Below are positions 28,297 to 37,686 of a DNA stretch of 64,000 nt, piece by piece. Each line of letters begins with the position of its first letter. The stretch's first letter is position 1. The notes beneath the pieces were generated by a model. That model made no database searches. It was not told where the DNA came from and was given only the letters and a program-made list of their open reading frames with translations. This stretch comes from Pseudomonas sp. B21-048 (GTDB lineage Bacteria; Pseudomonadota; Gammaproteobacteria; Pseudomonadales; Pseudomonadaceae): contig NZ_CP087168.1 of the NCBI RefSeq assembly GCF_024748615.1, positions 1,550,001 to 1,614,000 on the forward strand, written 5' to 3'. Position numbers and translations under genes: made by a program.

Positions 28297-28821
28297 ATGA
28301 CTCGTCTTCGTGCCATCTGTACCGCGGTTGCACTGGTTTGCGCCAGCGGCCAGGTTTTTGCCGATACCGCCAGCCACAACGCCAGTGCCGAAGCTTTCCT
28401 GACCCTGGCGCACGCTGACAAACTGGGCACTCCGGTGTATATGCAAGTGCAGCAAATGTTCGCTCAGCGCTTTGAACAGACCAAAGCCCCTGAATCGAAA
28501 AAAGCCTTGCTGGAAACCTACCAGGCCAAGGCCAACGCCGCTCTGGATCAAGCCATTGGCTGGAACAAGCTGAAGCCGGACATGGTCAAGCTCTACACCA
28601 CCAACTTCAGCGAATCCGAACTCAAGGATCTGGTGGCGTTCTACCAGTCGCCACTGGGCAAGAAAGTCCTGGAGAAAATGCCGCAACTGACTCAGCAATC
28701 GGCCCAGATGACTCAAGCCAAGCTCGAAAGCGCGGTGCCTGTGGTCAACAAATTACTGGCTGACATGACGGCCGAGCTGACGCCGAAAGACGCGGCCGCT
28801 CCAGCCAAGAAAAAGCCATAA
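28297..28821 (+). CDS. DUF2059 periplasmic protein
   Basis: 174-residue exported protein: signal peptide to about residue 22 (cleavage after VFA), then an all-helical DUF2059 domain with the typical YTTNFSESELKDLVAFYQSPLGKKVLEKMPQL motif (about 108-140), and a Lys/Ala/Pro tail. Function unknown. The bolA-like gene starts 12 bases after it, so they probably share a transcript. Confidence 0.87.
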   Translation: MTRLRAICTAVALVCASGQVFADTASHNASAEAFLTLAHADKLGTPVYMQVQQMFAQRFEQTKAPESKKALLETYQAKANAALDQAIGWNKLKPDMVKLYTTNFSESELKDLVAFYQSPLGKKVLEKMPQLTQQSAQMTQAKLESAVPVVNKLLADMTAELTPKDAAAPAKKKP

Positions 28822-28833
28822 GCGGAGTTCGGG

Positions 28834-29145
28834 ATGACCATGCAACAACGCATCGAATCGACGCTGGGGCTGCTACAGCCCGAGCACCTGCAAGTGCTGG
28901 ATGAAAGCCACATGCACAGCCGTGGGTTACAGACCCACTTCAAGGCGATAGTAGTCAGCCAGCAGTTCGAAGGCCTCAATCGCGTCAAGCGTCACCAGAA
29001 GGTGTATGGCACTTTGGGCGAACTGATGGGCGAGTTCCATGCGTTGGCGCTGCATACCTACACGCCGCAAGAATGGGCACAGATCGACGCGGCCCCGGCC
29101 TCGCCGACCTGTGCGGGCGGAGAGAAGCAGCAAAAACAGCTTTAA
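28834..29145 (+). CDS. bolA: BolA family protein
   Basis: 103 residues with the BolA fold: LQPEHLQVLDESHMHSRG, then THFKAIVVSQQFEGLNRVKRHQKVYGTLGELM and HALALHTYTP. The conserved invariant His (ALHTYTP) is present. BolA proteins pair with monothiol glutaredoxins in iron-sulfur handling or act in envelope regulation. The C-terminus ends in a short Gln/Lys-rich tail. Confidence 0.92.
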   Translation: MTMQQRIESTLGLLQPEHLQVLDESHMHSRGLQTHFKAIVVSQQFEGLNRVKRHQKVYGTLGELMGEFHALALHTYTPQEWAQIDAAPASPTCAGGEKQQKQL

Positions 29146-29206
29146 GCTGCAAGCTGCAAGTTCAGGGTATCGTGCTTCTGGCTTGCCGCTTGAAGCTTGC
29201 CGCTAA
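29145..29206. repeat. Short AGCTGCAAGC-type repeat
   Basis: AAGCTGCAAGCTGCAAG is followed 30 bases later by its inverted relatives GGCTTGCCGCTTGAAGCTTGCC. This type of imperfect dispersed palindrome is common between Pseudomonas genes. Sits between bolA and its terminator. Confidence 0.6.
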
Positions 29207-29232
29207 CCGCTGCTCCTTTGCTACAATCCGCA

Positions 29233-29261
29233 ACGCGCCGCTCACCCGGCGCGTTTTTTTT
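29233..29261 (+). terminator. Rho-independent terminator after bolA
   Basis: Stem ACGCGCC (29233-29239) / GGCGCGT (29248-29254) with a short loop, followed by eight T residues. Ends the DUF2059-bolA transcript before trhO. Confidence 0.9.
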
Positions 29262-29308
29262 CGCATCCGGTTCACCCCTTACGAGGGTAGCCACCTGGAG
29301 AATTACCC

Positions 29309-30250
29309 ATGACACAACAGATTGTCGTGGCGGCACTGTATAAGTTCGTCACCCTGGAAGATTACGTCGCCCTGCGCGAGCCGCTGCTGCAAGCAATGGT
29401 CGACAACGGCATCAAAGGCACGCTGCTGATCGCCGAAGAAGGCATCAACGGCACTGTGTCCGGCAGCCGCGAAGGCATTGACGGGCTGATGGCCTGGCTC
29501 AAGAACGACCCACGCATGGACGACATCGACCACAAAGAGTCGTACTGCGATGATCAGCCGTTCTACCGCACCAAAGTCAAACTCAAGAAAGAAATCGTCA
29601 CGCTGGGCGTTGAAGGTGTAGACCCGAATAAAAAGGTCGGCACCTATGTGGATCCGCAGAACTGGAATGCGCTGATCAGCGATCCTGAAGTGCTGTTGAT
29701 CGACACCCGCAACGACTATGAAGTCTCGATTGGCACCTTCGAAGGCGCTATCGATCCGAAGACCACCAGTTTTCGCGAATTCCCTGACTACATCAAAGCC
29801 AATTTCGACCCGGCCGTGCACAAGAAAGTCGCGATGTTTTGCACCGGTGGTATTCGCTGCGAGAAGGCCTCGAGCTACATGCTCAATCAGGGGTTCGACG
29901 AGGTTTACCACCTCAAGGGCGGCATCCTGAAGTACCTCGAAGAGGTGCCTCAGGAAGAAACCAAATGGCAGGGCGACTGCTTCGTGTTCGATAACCGCGT
30001 GACCGTTCGTCACGACCTCAGCGAGGGCGACTACGATCAATGTCATGCCTGTCGTACGCCCGTCAGTGTGGAAGACCGTGCATCCGAGCATTATGTGGCC
30101 GGCATCAGTTGCCCGCATTGCTGGGATAAGCTGAGCGAGAAAACCCGTCGCAGTGCCATCGACCGGCAGAAGCAGATCGAACTGGCCAAGGCGCGCAACC
30201 TGCCGCACCCGATCGGTTACAACTACAAGCAAACTCCTTCCGAGGCTTGA
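29309..30250 (+). CDS. trhO: tRNA uridine(34) hydroxylase TrhO (YceA, rhodanese-like)
   Basis: Makes 5-hydroxyuridine at tRNA position 34 using O2. The 313-residue protein has an acylphosphatase-like N-terminal domain (about 5-95), a rhodanese domain (about 120-215) with the active-site loop [16 protein letters not shown] (Cys178), and a C-terminal Cys-rich part ([19 protein letters not shown]). ATG 29309 follows GGAG by a normal distance. Two short genes later lies an ABC exporter; the three are tightly spaced. Confidence 0.93.
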   Translation: MTQQIVVAALYKFVTLEDYVALREPLLQAMVDNGIKGTLLIAEEGINGTVSGSREGIDGLMAWLKNDPRMDDIDHKESYCDDQPFYRTKVKLKKEIVTLGVEGVDPNKKVGTYVDPQNWNALISDPEVLLIDTRNDYEVSIGTFEGAIDPKTTSFREFPDYIKANFDPAVHKKVAMFCTGGIRCEKASSYMLNQGFDEVYHLKGGILKYLEEVPQEETKWQGDCFVFDNRVTVRHDLSEGDYDQCHACRTPVSVEDRASEHYVAGISCPHCWDKLSEKTRRSAIDRQKQIELAKARNLPHPIGYNYKQTPSEA

Positions 30251-30253
30251 ACC

Positions 30254-30892
30254 ATGTCTGCACGTCGCCTGCTCTATGTGATGGACCCGATGTGTTCCTG
30301 GTGCTGGGGTTTTGCCCCAGTGGCTAAGGCGCTGGTCGAGCAGGCGCAGGCAGCGGGGGTGGATGTGCATTTGATCGTCGGTGGTTTGCGCACCGGCAGC
30401 GGCTCAGCGCTGGAGCCGACCACCCGGCGTTACATCCTTGAGCACTGGCAGGCGGTCACCGAGGCCACCGGCCAACCGTTCAAGTTCGACGGCGCGCTGC
30501 CCGACGGGTTTGTCTACGACACCGAACCTGCGTGTCGGGCGCTGGTGACGGCGCGCAGCCTGGCACCGGATTGCGCGTGGACACTGCTCGGGTTGATCCA
30601 GCAGGCGTTCTACGCCGAAGGCCGCGACGTCACCCACGCCAGCGTGTTGGTGGAGTTGGCGGAGCAGGCCGGTTTGCCGCGCATCGAGTTCGCCGCCGCG
30701 TTCGACCGTGCCGATATGCATGCCGCGACGGCTGCCGATTTCACCTGGGTCCAGGACCTGGGCATTGCCGGTTTCCCGACCTTGCTGGCAGAGCGTGATG
30801 GTCAATTGGCGTTGCTGACCAATGGGTATCAGCCATTGAGTGTGTTGTCTCCGTTGCTCGGTCGCTGGCTGGAGCGCGCAGCCTGTGCATGA
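30254..30892 (+). CDS. DsbA-family oxidoreductase
   Basis: 212 residues, thioredoxin-fold DsbA family without a signal peptide, hence probably cytoplasmic. The active site is CSWC (Cys14 and Cys17 in MDPMCSWCWGF), and the cis-Pro region is IAGFPTLL near 175. Similar to the FrnE/YwbO-like group. It follows trhO by three bases and overlaps the next gene by eight, so it is in an operon with them. Confidence 0.87.
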   Translation: MSARRLLYVMDPMCSWCWGFAPVAKALVEQAQAAGVDVHLIVGGLRTGSGSALEPTTRRYILEHWQAVTEATGQPFKFDGALPDGFVYDTEPACRALVTARSLAPDCAWTLLGLIQQAFYAEGRDVTHASVLVELAEQAGLPRIEFAAAFDRADMHAATAADFTWVQDLGIAGFPTLLAERDGQLALLTNGYQPLSVLSPLLGRWLERAACA

Positions 30893-32702
30893 CCAGCCCG
30901 ACGACGTTCCAGCCCCGGCACGTGTCGACCGTCTGAGCTGGGCGGAAATCCGTCGCCTGGCCCTTCACCATAAAAAATCCCTGTGGATCGCCAACGGCGT
31001 CGCCGTGTTGGCAACGCTGTGCAGTGTGCCGATTCCCTTGCTACTGCCGTTGCTGGTGGACGAAGTTCTGCTGGGCCACGGCGACGCCGCGCTGAAAATC
31101 ATGAACCACGCGCTGCCCGACGTCTGGCAGAAAGCGGCGGGTTACATTGGTCTGATGCTGCTGGTGACCCTGGCACTGCGCTGTGCTGCGTTGTTGTTCA
31201 ACGTGGTGCAGGCGAAATTGTTTGCGGCGCTGGCCAAAGACATCGTGTACCGGATTCGGGTGCGCCTGATCGAACGGCTCAAATGTATCTCGCTGGGGGA
31301 ATACGAAAGCCTGGGCAGCGGCACGGTGACCACGCACCTGGTCACCGACCTGGACACGCTGGACAAGTTCGTCGGCGAAACCCTCAGTCGCTTCCTCGTG
31401 GCCATGCTGACGCTGGTGGGCACCGCCTCCATCCTGATGTGGATGCACTGGAAACTCGCGCTGCTGATCCTGCTGTTCAACCCGCTGGTGATCTATGCCA
31501 CGGTGCAGTTGGGCAAACGGGTCAAACACCTGAAGAAACTCGAGAACGACAGCACCTCGCGCTTCACCCAGGCCTTGACCGAAACCCTGGATGCCATCCA
31601 GGAAGTACGCGCCGGTAACCGTCAGGGCTTTTTCCTCGGACGGCTGGGGCAGCGAGCACGTGAAGTGCGCGATTACGCAGTGAACTCACAGTGGAAAACC
31701 GATGCATCGAACCGTGCCAGCGGTTTGCTGTTCCAGTTCGGCATCGATATTTTCCGCGCCGCGGCCATGCTCACCGTACTGTTTTCCGACCTGTCCATCG
31801 GCCAGATGCTGGCGGTGTTCAGCTACCTGTGGTTCATGATCGGTCCGGTGGAACAACTGCTCAACCTGCAATACGCCTTTTACGCCGCTGGCGGTGCATT
31901 GTCGCGAATCAACGAATTACTGGCCCGCGCCGATGAACCGCAATACGCCGGTAGTGTCGATCCGTTTCAAGGGCGCGACACAGTGGGTATCGAAGTGCAG
32001 GGGCTGAGTTTCGGCTACGGCGACGAGTGGGTGCTGAACCAGATGAACCTATCGATTGCCCCCGGTGAAAAAGTCGCAATTGTCGGCGCCAGTGGCGGTG
32101 GCAAAAGCACCTTGGTGCAGTTGCTGCTGGGCTTGTACACACCGCTGGCCGGCACCATCCGTTTCGGCGGTTCGACTCAGCAAGAGATCGGCCTGGAAAC
32201 CGTGCGTGAAAATGTCGCCGTGGTCCTGCAACATCCGGCGCTGTTCAACGACACCGTGCGGGCCAACCTGACCATGGGCCGCGAACGCAGCGACGAAGCC
32301 TGCTGGCAGGCATTGGAAATTGCTCAACTGCACAACACGGTGCGTGAATTACCCCATGGTCTGGACAGCATTGTCGGGCGCTCCGGCGTACGTTTGTCCG
32401 GCGGGCAGCGCCAGCGTCTGGCGATTGCGCGAATGGTGTTGGCCGAACCCAAAGTGGTGATCCTCGACGAGGCCACGTCCGCCCTGGACGCAGCCACCGA
32501 ATACAACCTGCACCAGGCACTGGCGCGGTTCTTGAGCCACCGCACCACGTTGATCATTGCGCACCGGTTATCCGCGGTGAAGCAGGCTGACCGGGTGCTG
32601 GTGTTCGATGGAGGGCAGGTTGCCGAGGATGGCGACCATCAGCAATTGATTGCTGATGGTGGTTTATACGCCAAGCTGTATGGGCATTTGCAGCAACACT
32701 GA
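30885..32702 (+). CDS. ABC transporter, fused permease and ATPase
   Basis: Half-transporter of 605 residues in the MsbA/MDR exporter family: six membrane helices (about 30-320), then a nucleotide-binding domain with Walker A GASGGGKST, Q-loop, the signature LSGGQRQRLAIARM and Walker B VVILDEATSALD. The GTG at 30885 (MHDQPDDVPAP) is preferred over a longer upstream frame overlapping the DsbA-like gene; GGAG sits about ten bases upstream. Substrate unknown. Its downstream neighbour is the large convergent toxin-like gene. Confidence 0.88.
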   Translation: MHDQPDDVPAPARVDRLSWAEIRRLALHHKKSLWIANGVAVLATLCSVPIPLLLPLLVDEVLLGHGDAALKIMNHALPDVWQKAAGYIGLMLLVTLALRCAALLFNVVQAKLFAALAKDIVYRIRVRLIERLKCISLGEYESLGSGTVTTHLVTDLDTLDKFVGETLSRFLVAMLTLVGTASILMWMHWKLALLILLFNPLVIYATVQLGKRVKHLKKLENDSTSRFTQALTETLDAIQEVRAGNRQGFFLGRLGQRAREVRDYAVNSQWKTDASNRASGLLFQFGIDIFRAAAMLTVLFSDLSIGQMLAVFSYLWFMIGPVEQLLNLQYAFYAAGGALSRINELLARADEPQYAGSVDPFQGRDTVGIEVQGLSFGYGDEWVLNQMNLSIAPGEKVAIVGASGGGKSTLVQLLLGLYTPLAGTIRFGGSTQQEIGLETVRENVAVVLQHPALFNDTVRANLTMGRERSDEACWQALEIAQLHNTVRELPHGLDSIVGRSGVRLSGGQRQRLAIARMVLAEPKVVILDEATSALDAATEYNLHQALARFLSHRTTLIIAHRLSAVKQADRVLVFDGGQVAEDGDHQQLIADGGLYAKLYGHLQQH

Positions 32703-32768
32703 GCGGGTTGAACTTAGTTTGGATTGCTCGAAGAGCTGCCAATGCTGCAGGAATTTTTGCTGAGGTTG

Positions 32769-35700
32769 TCAGGATTGGGTTTGGCGTGCATTAGGGCGCT
32801 TGCCCCATATCACGTTGAGCTCATCGACCCCATGATCAAAACCGAACCCTTTCAGAATGATTGAGCACGAGTCGCAGGGCGGCAGGGTAGTGACAACGTT
32901 GATCGATTTTATGTCACCAGTATTTGGGTATTTATTACTGATGTAACCGATCAATTTACTTTCGCTGTCTACGGATGTTGCCCGCTGAATAACGTCGGGT
33001 CGGGACGGATCGGTAATTGGGTGAGGGATCGATAGCAACGCCTCGCCACTCGATAGTTTTAAGGAGTCAGGGATTATCGACTCCCTTAACTGGTCTACGT
33101 TGAAATAGGTCGAGTCATCGTACTTAACCACTGAATTTCGCTTGAACAGGGGGAGGTGTCTGGTGTTATTCCCGGCTCCAGAAACGCTAACGTAAACTTC
33201 ATTATTTCCTGCAGCGGTTTTGACTTCGGCAAAAGCGATATTACGCAGCTTTTGCTGATGATGGGATGGAAGGAGCTTTTGTAGATCCGCCATTGCCTGG
33301 TCAATTTTTGTGCTGTTGGGGACGTCACTTGTACTCCTTAAAAAAAGGGTGTCGAATCTATTCGCAACGCCTTGCTGTAATTCGAGGGGTGTCATAGTAC
33401 TTTTGGCCCATAAATTCGCACCCTCTGGAAGTGTGGCGGCCATTGCCCTTGTCGCTCCATCAAACAATAATGATGATGCCGGATAGGCTGTCACGGTCAA
33501 CTGCTGAAGTTCATCGGCAGGGTTCGCCGGCGCTCCAATGGTTACTGCGTATTCATCGAGTTTGTCCAGCGCCTGATGAACCTTGTCTTTTCCATGAAGG
33601 CGCACCATATTGTTCGCATTCAAGGATCCTATGTATACGCGTCGTAGTTCTTGTTCGACCGCATTTTCCAAAAATTGTTGTTTGGATACCTTGTTCATTT
33701 GCAACGGCCCCTGGACGCTTTCGCTGGCGGAAAGCTTGACCATGTAGTAATCATCCGTATTCAGCTTGGCGAATACATACCGATGTCTTTTGTCCTTGGA
33801 ATAAACTACGAGCGCACCGACGTCATGCACATCATCGATTTTTTCGGCACTACCGGTCACTTTCAAGCCTCCATAGATTCCCTCCTGAAATTCGAGGTGG
33901 GCGTTGATGTTGTTCTTGGAAATAGGCTTGTTTTGCGTAAGGCCGATCGCTTCAGGCCTGCCTTTGTAAGTAGTGAGCGTGCCGTTTCTAACCTCGTAAA
34001 TTTTTCCTTCAAACGCCAGTAGTTGACGGGATTGAGCTGATGTCGGTTGCGAGGGTGTGAATTTGCCGTCCCCGAACCAAGGTGCCCAACTATCCTCAAC
34101 ATCCATAAAAGTGCCTGGGATGGGGCGCTCAGCGGGAAAGTTGGTGATGACGTACTTGGTTTTACAGACCTCTCCAGGGCTCCTGCGAGAACGACAAGGT
34201 ACAGTTTTGAGACTCTTGCTTGCATCGAGGTTGTCGACGCGGCACAAAGCATTTTCATGATTTCGGTATGGCACGTTGTCGATGAACACCGTTGTTCTAC
34301 CATCAATCTCTAATGTCTTTCTCACTTTAGCTGTTTCGGCAATTACATACAGCTCCTCGTTATCCGCAATGCCTATACGCTGATAAGTAGAAGGGCCCAT
34401 TGATATGTCATTCGCGGATAAACTCGGTCCGAACGGTTTGCCTGAAACGGGATCGACTGCATGGAAGGCTGGCGATACAGCGGAACCGGTGTTGCGTATA
34501 GGCACATCTTCCATGCCTTTGACTGACGCGAGTCGATCACCGCTCGACAAAGGTTTCCAGCGGCCCGCATCGCTTATTTGTGGCAGGCTCTGAGCAAATT
34601 CGTAGTGGCCGGCCTTACCCGCCATGGTTTTGATTCTGAAAATGCCGGATCTTCCCAACTTTACCCCTCGGGATCCCAGTGCCTTGAGCAGCGATCCGAC
34701 TCCATCAACCGGATTCAATGCTTGCAGGGCCAAAATCGACACCTCTTTAGTCAGTGACGCAAATGCAGTGACTCTGGCGAGTATCGTCAGCCGGCTTGCA
34801 TTGCCCAGCAGTTTTATCGATCCGGAGGCCAGTTTGCCGATGGGCAGGCCAAATGAAGCCAGGTCCATCGACAGGCCGAATGCACCGTTCACCTTACGTT
34901 CTGTATCATCGGAGGTTATGTCTTCGATAGTCGTCCAGAACGGTACGAGAATCTTGGCGAAATTTTCGAAGCGTTTCTGAGAGGCCTCGGCGCGGTCAAA
35001 CTCTGTCTGACCATAAGCAGCGTGGTGAAGCGCTTTTGGATCAACGAACAGCAATTCGGTAGCGATGAAATGACTGATTTCTTGGCCGCGTTTTGAGTTT
35101 ATCGTCAGGGCTAGTCCGTCGGCGTTCTCCATAGTGCTGCCGGGGGGCATGAACGTGTGGCCCAATTGTTCGATGATGGCCTCGCAATGCGCTGCACCCA
35201 GCGGTTTACTGCCTGTTGAGTGAGCTTTCCAGTCAAAGTTTAATGTCTCATGGCGCACGACTTCGACGGAGTAGGGGGTCATGCCTATGTGCCAGGTCTC
35301 GGACTTGAGTAGACCGCCCAATAGCTGCGTTTCTAGATTGCCGATGCGACGTATAACTCCGGCTCTTGGCAGCAGTTCAAATGTGCTGGTAACACCTCGG
35401 TATGTAGTCACCAACAGCAGGCCATTACGGGCGCGGAGCGGTAATATTTTTTCAGGCGTTTCGTGCTTGGCCTCTTCTTTATACGTTTCCTTTCTCAGGG
35501 TGTATATCTTGAGCGTTCCCAATTCCAGCGCCTGACGGTCAGAGAACGCAAGTGATGACAGCAAGCTTTTTATCAGTGTTTTATAAGCATTGGTTAGCGA
35601 AGTTATGTGGTCTTCGAAGTGTTGTTTGAATAGTTCTTTGGTATTGCAAATGGCGTTGTGTTTTTTGCTGGATGAAGTGTTTCCAGTGTGTAGTTTTCTA

Positions 35701-37457
35701 TCTTCGTCTAACCAAATGTAAAATATGATGGTGTTACTGTTTTTTTTTAAAACTGCCCATGTTTTTTCGCTGTCAAAGTTATTGTCCGCGACGACGTCAA
35801 TGATCGAATGTCTTTTTGCCCAATTAAGGTATCGAGCGGGCTCCGCCAGTTCATGGTCACTCCAGAAGGAATCGATTACGGAATCTTTGTCAGATACTTT
35901 AGGGAAGTCATGATCGATGACGGATTTTGCAATGGACAGACGTTCGGGCGTCGCTTCAGTGAGTTTGCTGAGCGCGTCGTTCAAATCTTTGGTGTATGTG
36001 TCCAGCTCTGATATAGCTAAGTCAGTTTCAGTCTGTGTATATTCTTCATGTCGTTTTTGAGGAATTAAGCCCTGGGTTTCCGCCCACTCCACTGTTGGCA
36101 GTAGCCTCGCGAGAGCGACAGCGCGAAGTTTATCTTCTTTCGCGCCCTCGCTTATTTTCAAGGGTTTATTGACCAGCTGTTGGAAGGTTTTTCTGTACAG
36201 CGCCTTGGCGTCGGTATGGTTTATGAGATTTACACCGCTCACAAAGTTGACCCAAACAACGGAGCTTCTGTAAGGCAAATCTATTGGAATGTCGGTGATA
36301 CGGAATTCGGCTGGAAACTGGCAGAGGAACAACCTCGCCATAACAATGGCTTCTTTTTCCGAAGTTGCTTGTCTTGGGGACGTTAACAAGTGCTTTTCAA
36401 ATTCAGTCCATATATTTTTATAACTCTTCCCCCAGTTTGAGCGGGATTGCAGGTCGTAGCCGGCGATTCTGTCGGGATACTCAATGAATTTTGATTTGAA
36501 CCAAATCTGCAGTGCATTGGCTACCACTTTGGTGCGAATGTGAGCCGACGCCTCTTCACCTTGTTTTCCGCCGTACCAATCCATCGTTGAGAGTAAGAGG
36601 TCTCCCAGCTTATTGGCTTCGGCGCTTTGCAGGATTTTCTTGAGAAAAACCGTTGGCTGGGCACGAACCCTTTCAGACGTCGCCGACACAAGTATGTCCT
36701 TGGCCAGATAAGTCAGCGGCGAGGCCCCATCAGGCAGAAACGTTTGGATGGCATTTTTAATTTCGCCTGTCATGAACTGAGCACGCAATTCGTCTTGGGC
36801 GGCCACTGTCATGACGCCTTGAGACACCTGTCGGACTTCTACCGTTTGAGCTGGCTTCAAGTCCAGCAGGTTGAAATCTTCCTCTAGCCCCAGCTCGTAG
36901 CTTGCGATCTTTTCTTCAAGGAAGTCGATGGCGGCCTGATGTTTAATAGTGTTGGTCGGATCCCACGGGGCCATTCCGTAAAACGTGGCAATTCTGGGCG
37001 CCGAGACAAGTCGGTCATAGCGAATTTGTCCGCCCAGCAAAGTGGCAGCTTTTTCGATCCGGGTTCTAAGTGCTTGCCAGTTTTCGTTTCCTGTCAGAGT
37101 CAGTTCGGTCTTGTTTGCACCTTCGCGATTTGATGTCTCATAGACAAAGGCCCCATCTTTCAAAGTGACGATCAGGTAGTGCGGGGACACGTTGTTGTTT
37201 TGGCACAACGCCCGGTAGTCGGGATCCTCAAGCAATTGTTGTAACGCGCCTTGGCCGGTTTCGTTTTCCTGATCCAGGGGTGAAAAAGTGCGTGGCCTGA
37301 GTAGCGTTTCTGAAAAATGATCTAGCGAACCAACTTCTCCGGACAAAGTAGATAACAACAGTTCATAGTCCTGAAGTTGACCCTGATGGACCTGAACGGT
37401 GGTAGGGGATAAAGTGCTTTGGGCGCTTGAAGCACCATTTGAAGGCATTGTTTTCAT
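32769..37457 (-). CDS. Giant toxin-like protein with C-terminal deaminase domain
   Basis: 1562 residues, no obvious signal peptide. Residues 1-850 show no domain I can name, though the style resembles very large Pseudomonas effector/dermonecrotic-toxin-like proteins. About 850-930 is a Gly/Ala/Leu-rich hydrophobic stretch (FGLSMDLASFGLPIG) that could enter a membrane. The C-terminal 160 residues carry a toxin-type deaminase pattern: IAFAEV near 1411, SVDSE with Asp1497 and Glu1499, and PPCDSC with Cys1528 and Cys1531, 29 residues later. That spacing fits the [H/C/D]xE...PCxxC zinc site of the cytidine-deaminase fold (BURPS668_1122-like families). The gene is clearly AT-richer than its surroundings, has an A9 run (35740-35748), and splits a conserved gene order. 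No immunity gene is adjacent. Start choice: ATG 37457 (or 37448); the RBS is weak. Confidence 0.8.
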   Translation of the reverse strand: MKTMPSNGASSAQSTLSPTTVQVHQGQLQDYELLLSTLSGEVGSLDHFSETLLRPRTFSPLDQENETGQGALQQLLEDPDYRALCQNNNVSPHYLIVTLKDGAFVYETSNREGANKTELTLTGNENWQALRTRIEKAATLLGGQIRYDRLVSAPRIATFYGMAPWDPTNTIKHQAAIDFLEEKIASYELGLEEDFNLLDLKPAQTVEVRQVSQGVMTVAAQDELRAQFMTGEIKNAIQTFLPDGASPLTYLAKDILVSATSERVRAQPTVFLKKILQSAEANKLGDLLLSTMDWYGGKQGEEASAHIRTKVVANALQIWFKSKFIEYPDRIAGYDLQSRSNWGKSYKNIWTEFEKHLLTSPRQATSEKEAIVMARLFLCQFPAEFRITDIPIDLPYRSSVVWVNFVSGVNLINHTDAKALYRKTFQQLVNKPLKISEGAKEDKLRAVALARLLPTVEWAETQGLIPQKRHEEYTQTETDLAISELDTYTKDLNDALSKLTEATPERLSIAKSVIDHDFPKVSDKDSVIDSFWSDHELAEPARYLNWAKRHSIIDVVADNNFDSEKTWAVLKKNSNTIIFYIWLDEDRKLHTGNTSSSKKHNAICNTKELFKQHFEDHITSLTNAYKTLIKSLLSSLAFSDRQALELGTLKIYTLRKETYKEEAKHETPEKILPLRARNGLLLVTTYRGVTSTFELLPRAGVIRRIGNLETQLLGGLLKSETWHIGMTPYSVEVVRHETLNFDWKAHSTGSKPLGAAHCEAIIEQLGHTFMPPGSTMENADGLALTINSKRGQEISHFIATELLFVDPKALHHAAYGQTEFDRAEASQKRFENFAKILVPFWTTIEDITSDDTERKVNGAFGLSMDLASFGLPIGKLASGSIKLLGNASRLTILARVTAFASLTKEVSILALQALNPVDGVGSLLKALGSRGVKLGRSGIFRIKTMAGKAGHYEFAQSLPQISDAGRWKPLSSGDRLASVKGMEDVPIRNTGSAVSPAFHAVDPVSGKPFGPSLSANDISMGPSTYQRIGIADNEELYVIAETAKVRKTLEIDGRTTVFIDNVPYRNHENALCRVDNLDASKSLKTVPCRSRRSPGEVCKTKYVITNFPAERPIPGTFMDVEDSWAPWFGDGKFTPSQPTSAQSRQLLAFEGKIYEVRNGTLTTYKGRPEAIGLTQNKPISKNNINAHLEFQEGIYGGLKVTGSAEKIDDVHDVGALVVYSKDKRHRYVFAKLNTDDYYMVKLSASESVQGPLQMNKVSKQQFLENAVEQELRRVYIGSLNANNMVRLHGKDKVHQALDKLDEYAVTIGAPANPADELQQLTVTAYPASSLLFDGATRAMAATLPEGANLWAKSTMTPLELQQGVANRFDTLFLRSTSDVPNSTKIDQAMADLQKLLPSHHQQKLRNIAFAEVKTAAGNNEVYVSVSGAGNNTRHLPLFKRNSVVKYDDSTYFNVDQLRESIIPDSLKLSSGEALLSIPHPITDPSRPDVIQRATSVDSESKLIGYISNKYPNTGDIKSINVVTTLPPCDSCSIILKGFGFDHGVDELNVIWGKRPNARQTQS

Positions 37458-37686
37458 GATGCGGCTTCTCTTGTTTTGTTTCGGTCGTTCCCTGCGGTTC
37501 CGCGGGGGGATTGCTACCGATTACAACGACCTGGAAGAGAGTCCGTGCGGTATATGTATATATGAGGGGCCGAAGGTGTTTGCGGGTGACGACAGATTCT
37601 CACTTGCCGGGATTGGGAACCCAACCTAGTCTCGTTGTAGCGATTTTAGTCCGGACGACGAACGGGCAGTGCAAGCAAGGGACCTC

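Noticed and set aside
28834..29145. Reading the giant gene's neighbours (ABC exporter, DsbA-like, bolA) as a dedicated toxin export set
   Set aside because: These genes have the same order in P. aeruginosa, as far as I recall, without the toxin gene, so they are core genes rather than part of its system.
33221..33240. AFAEV (Glu1411) as the catalytic deaminase motif
   Set aside because: It is 116 residues before PPCDSC, too far for the zinc site; the DSE at 1497-1499 has the right spacing, so AFAEV is more likely the first strand of the domain.
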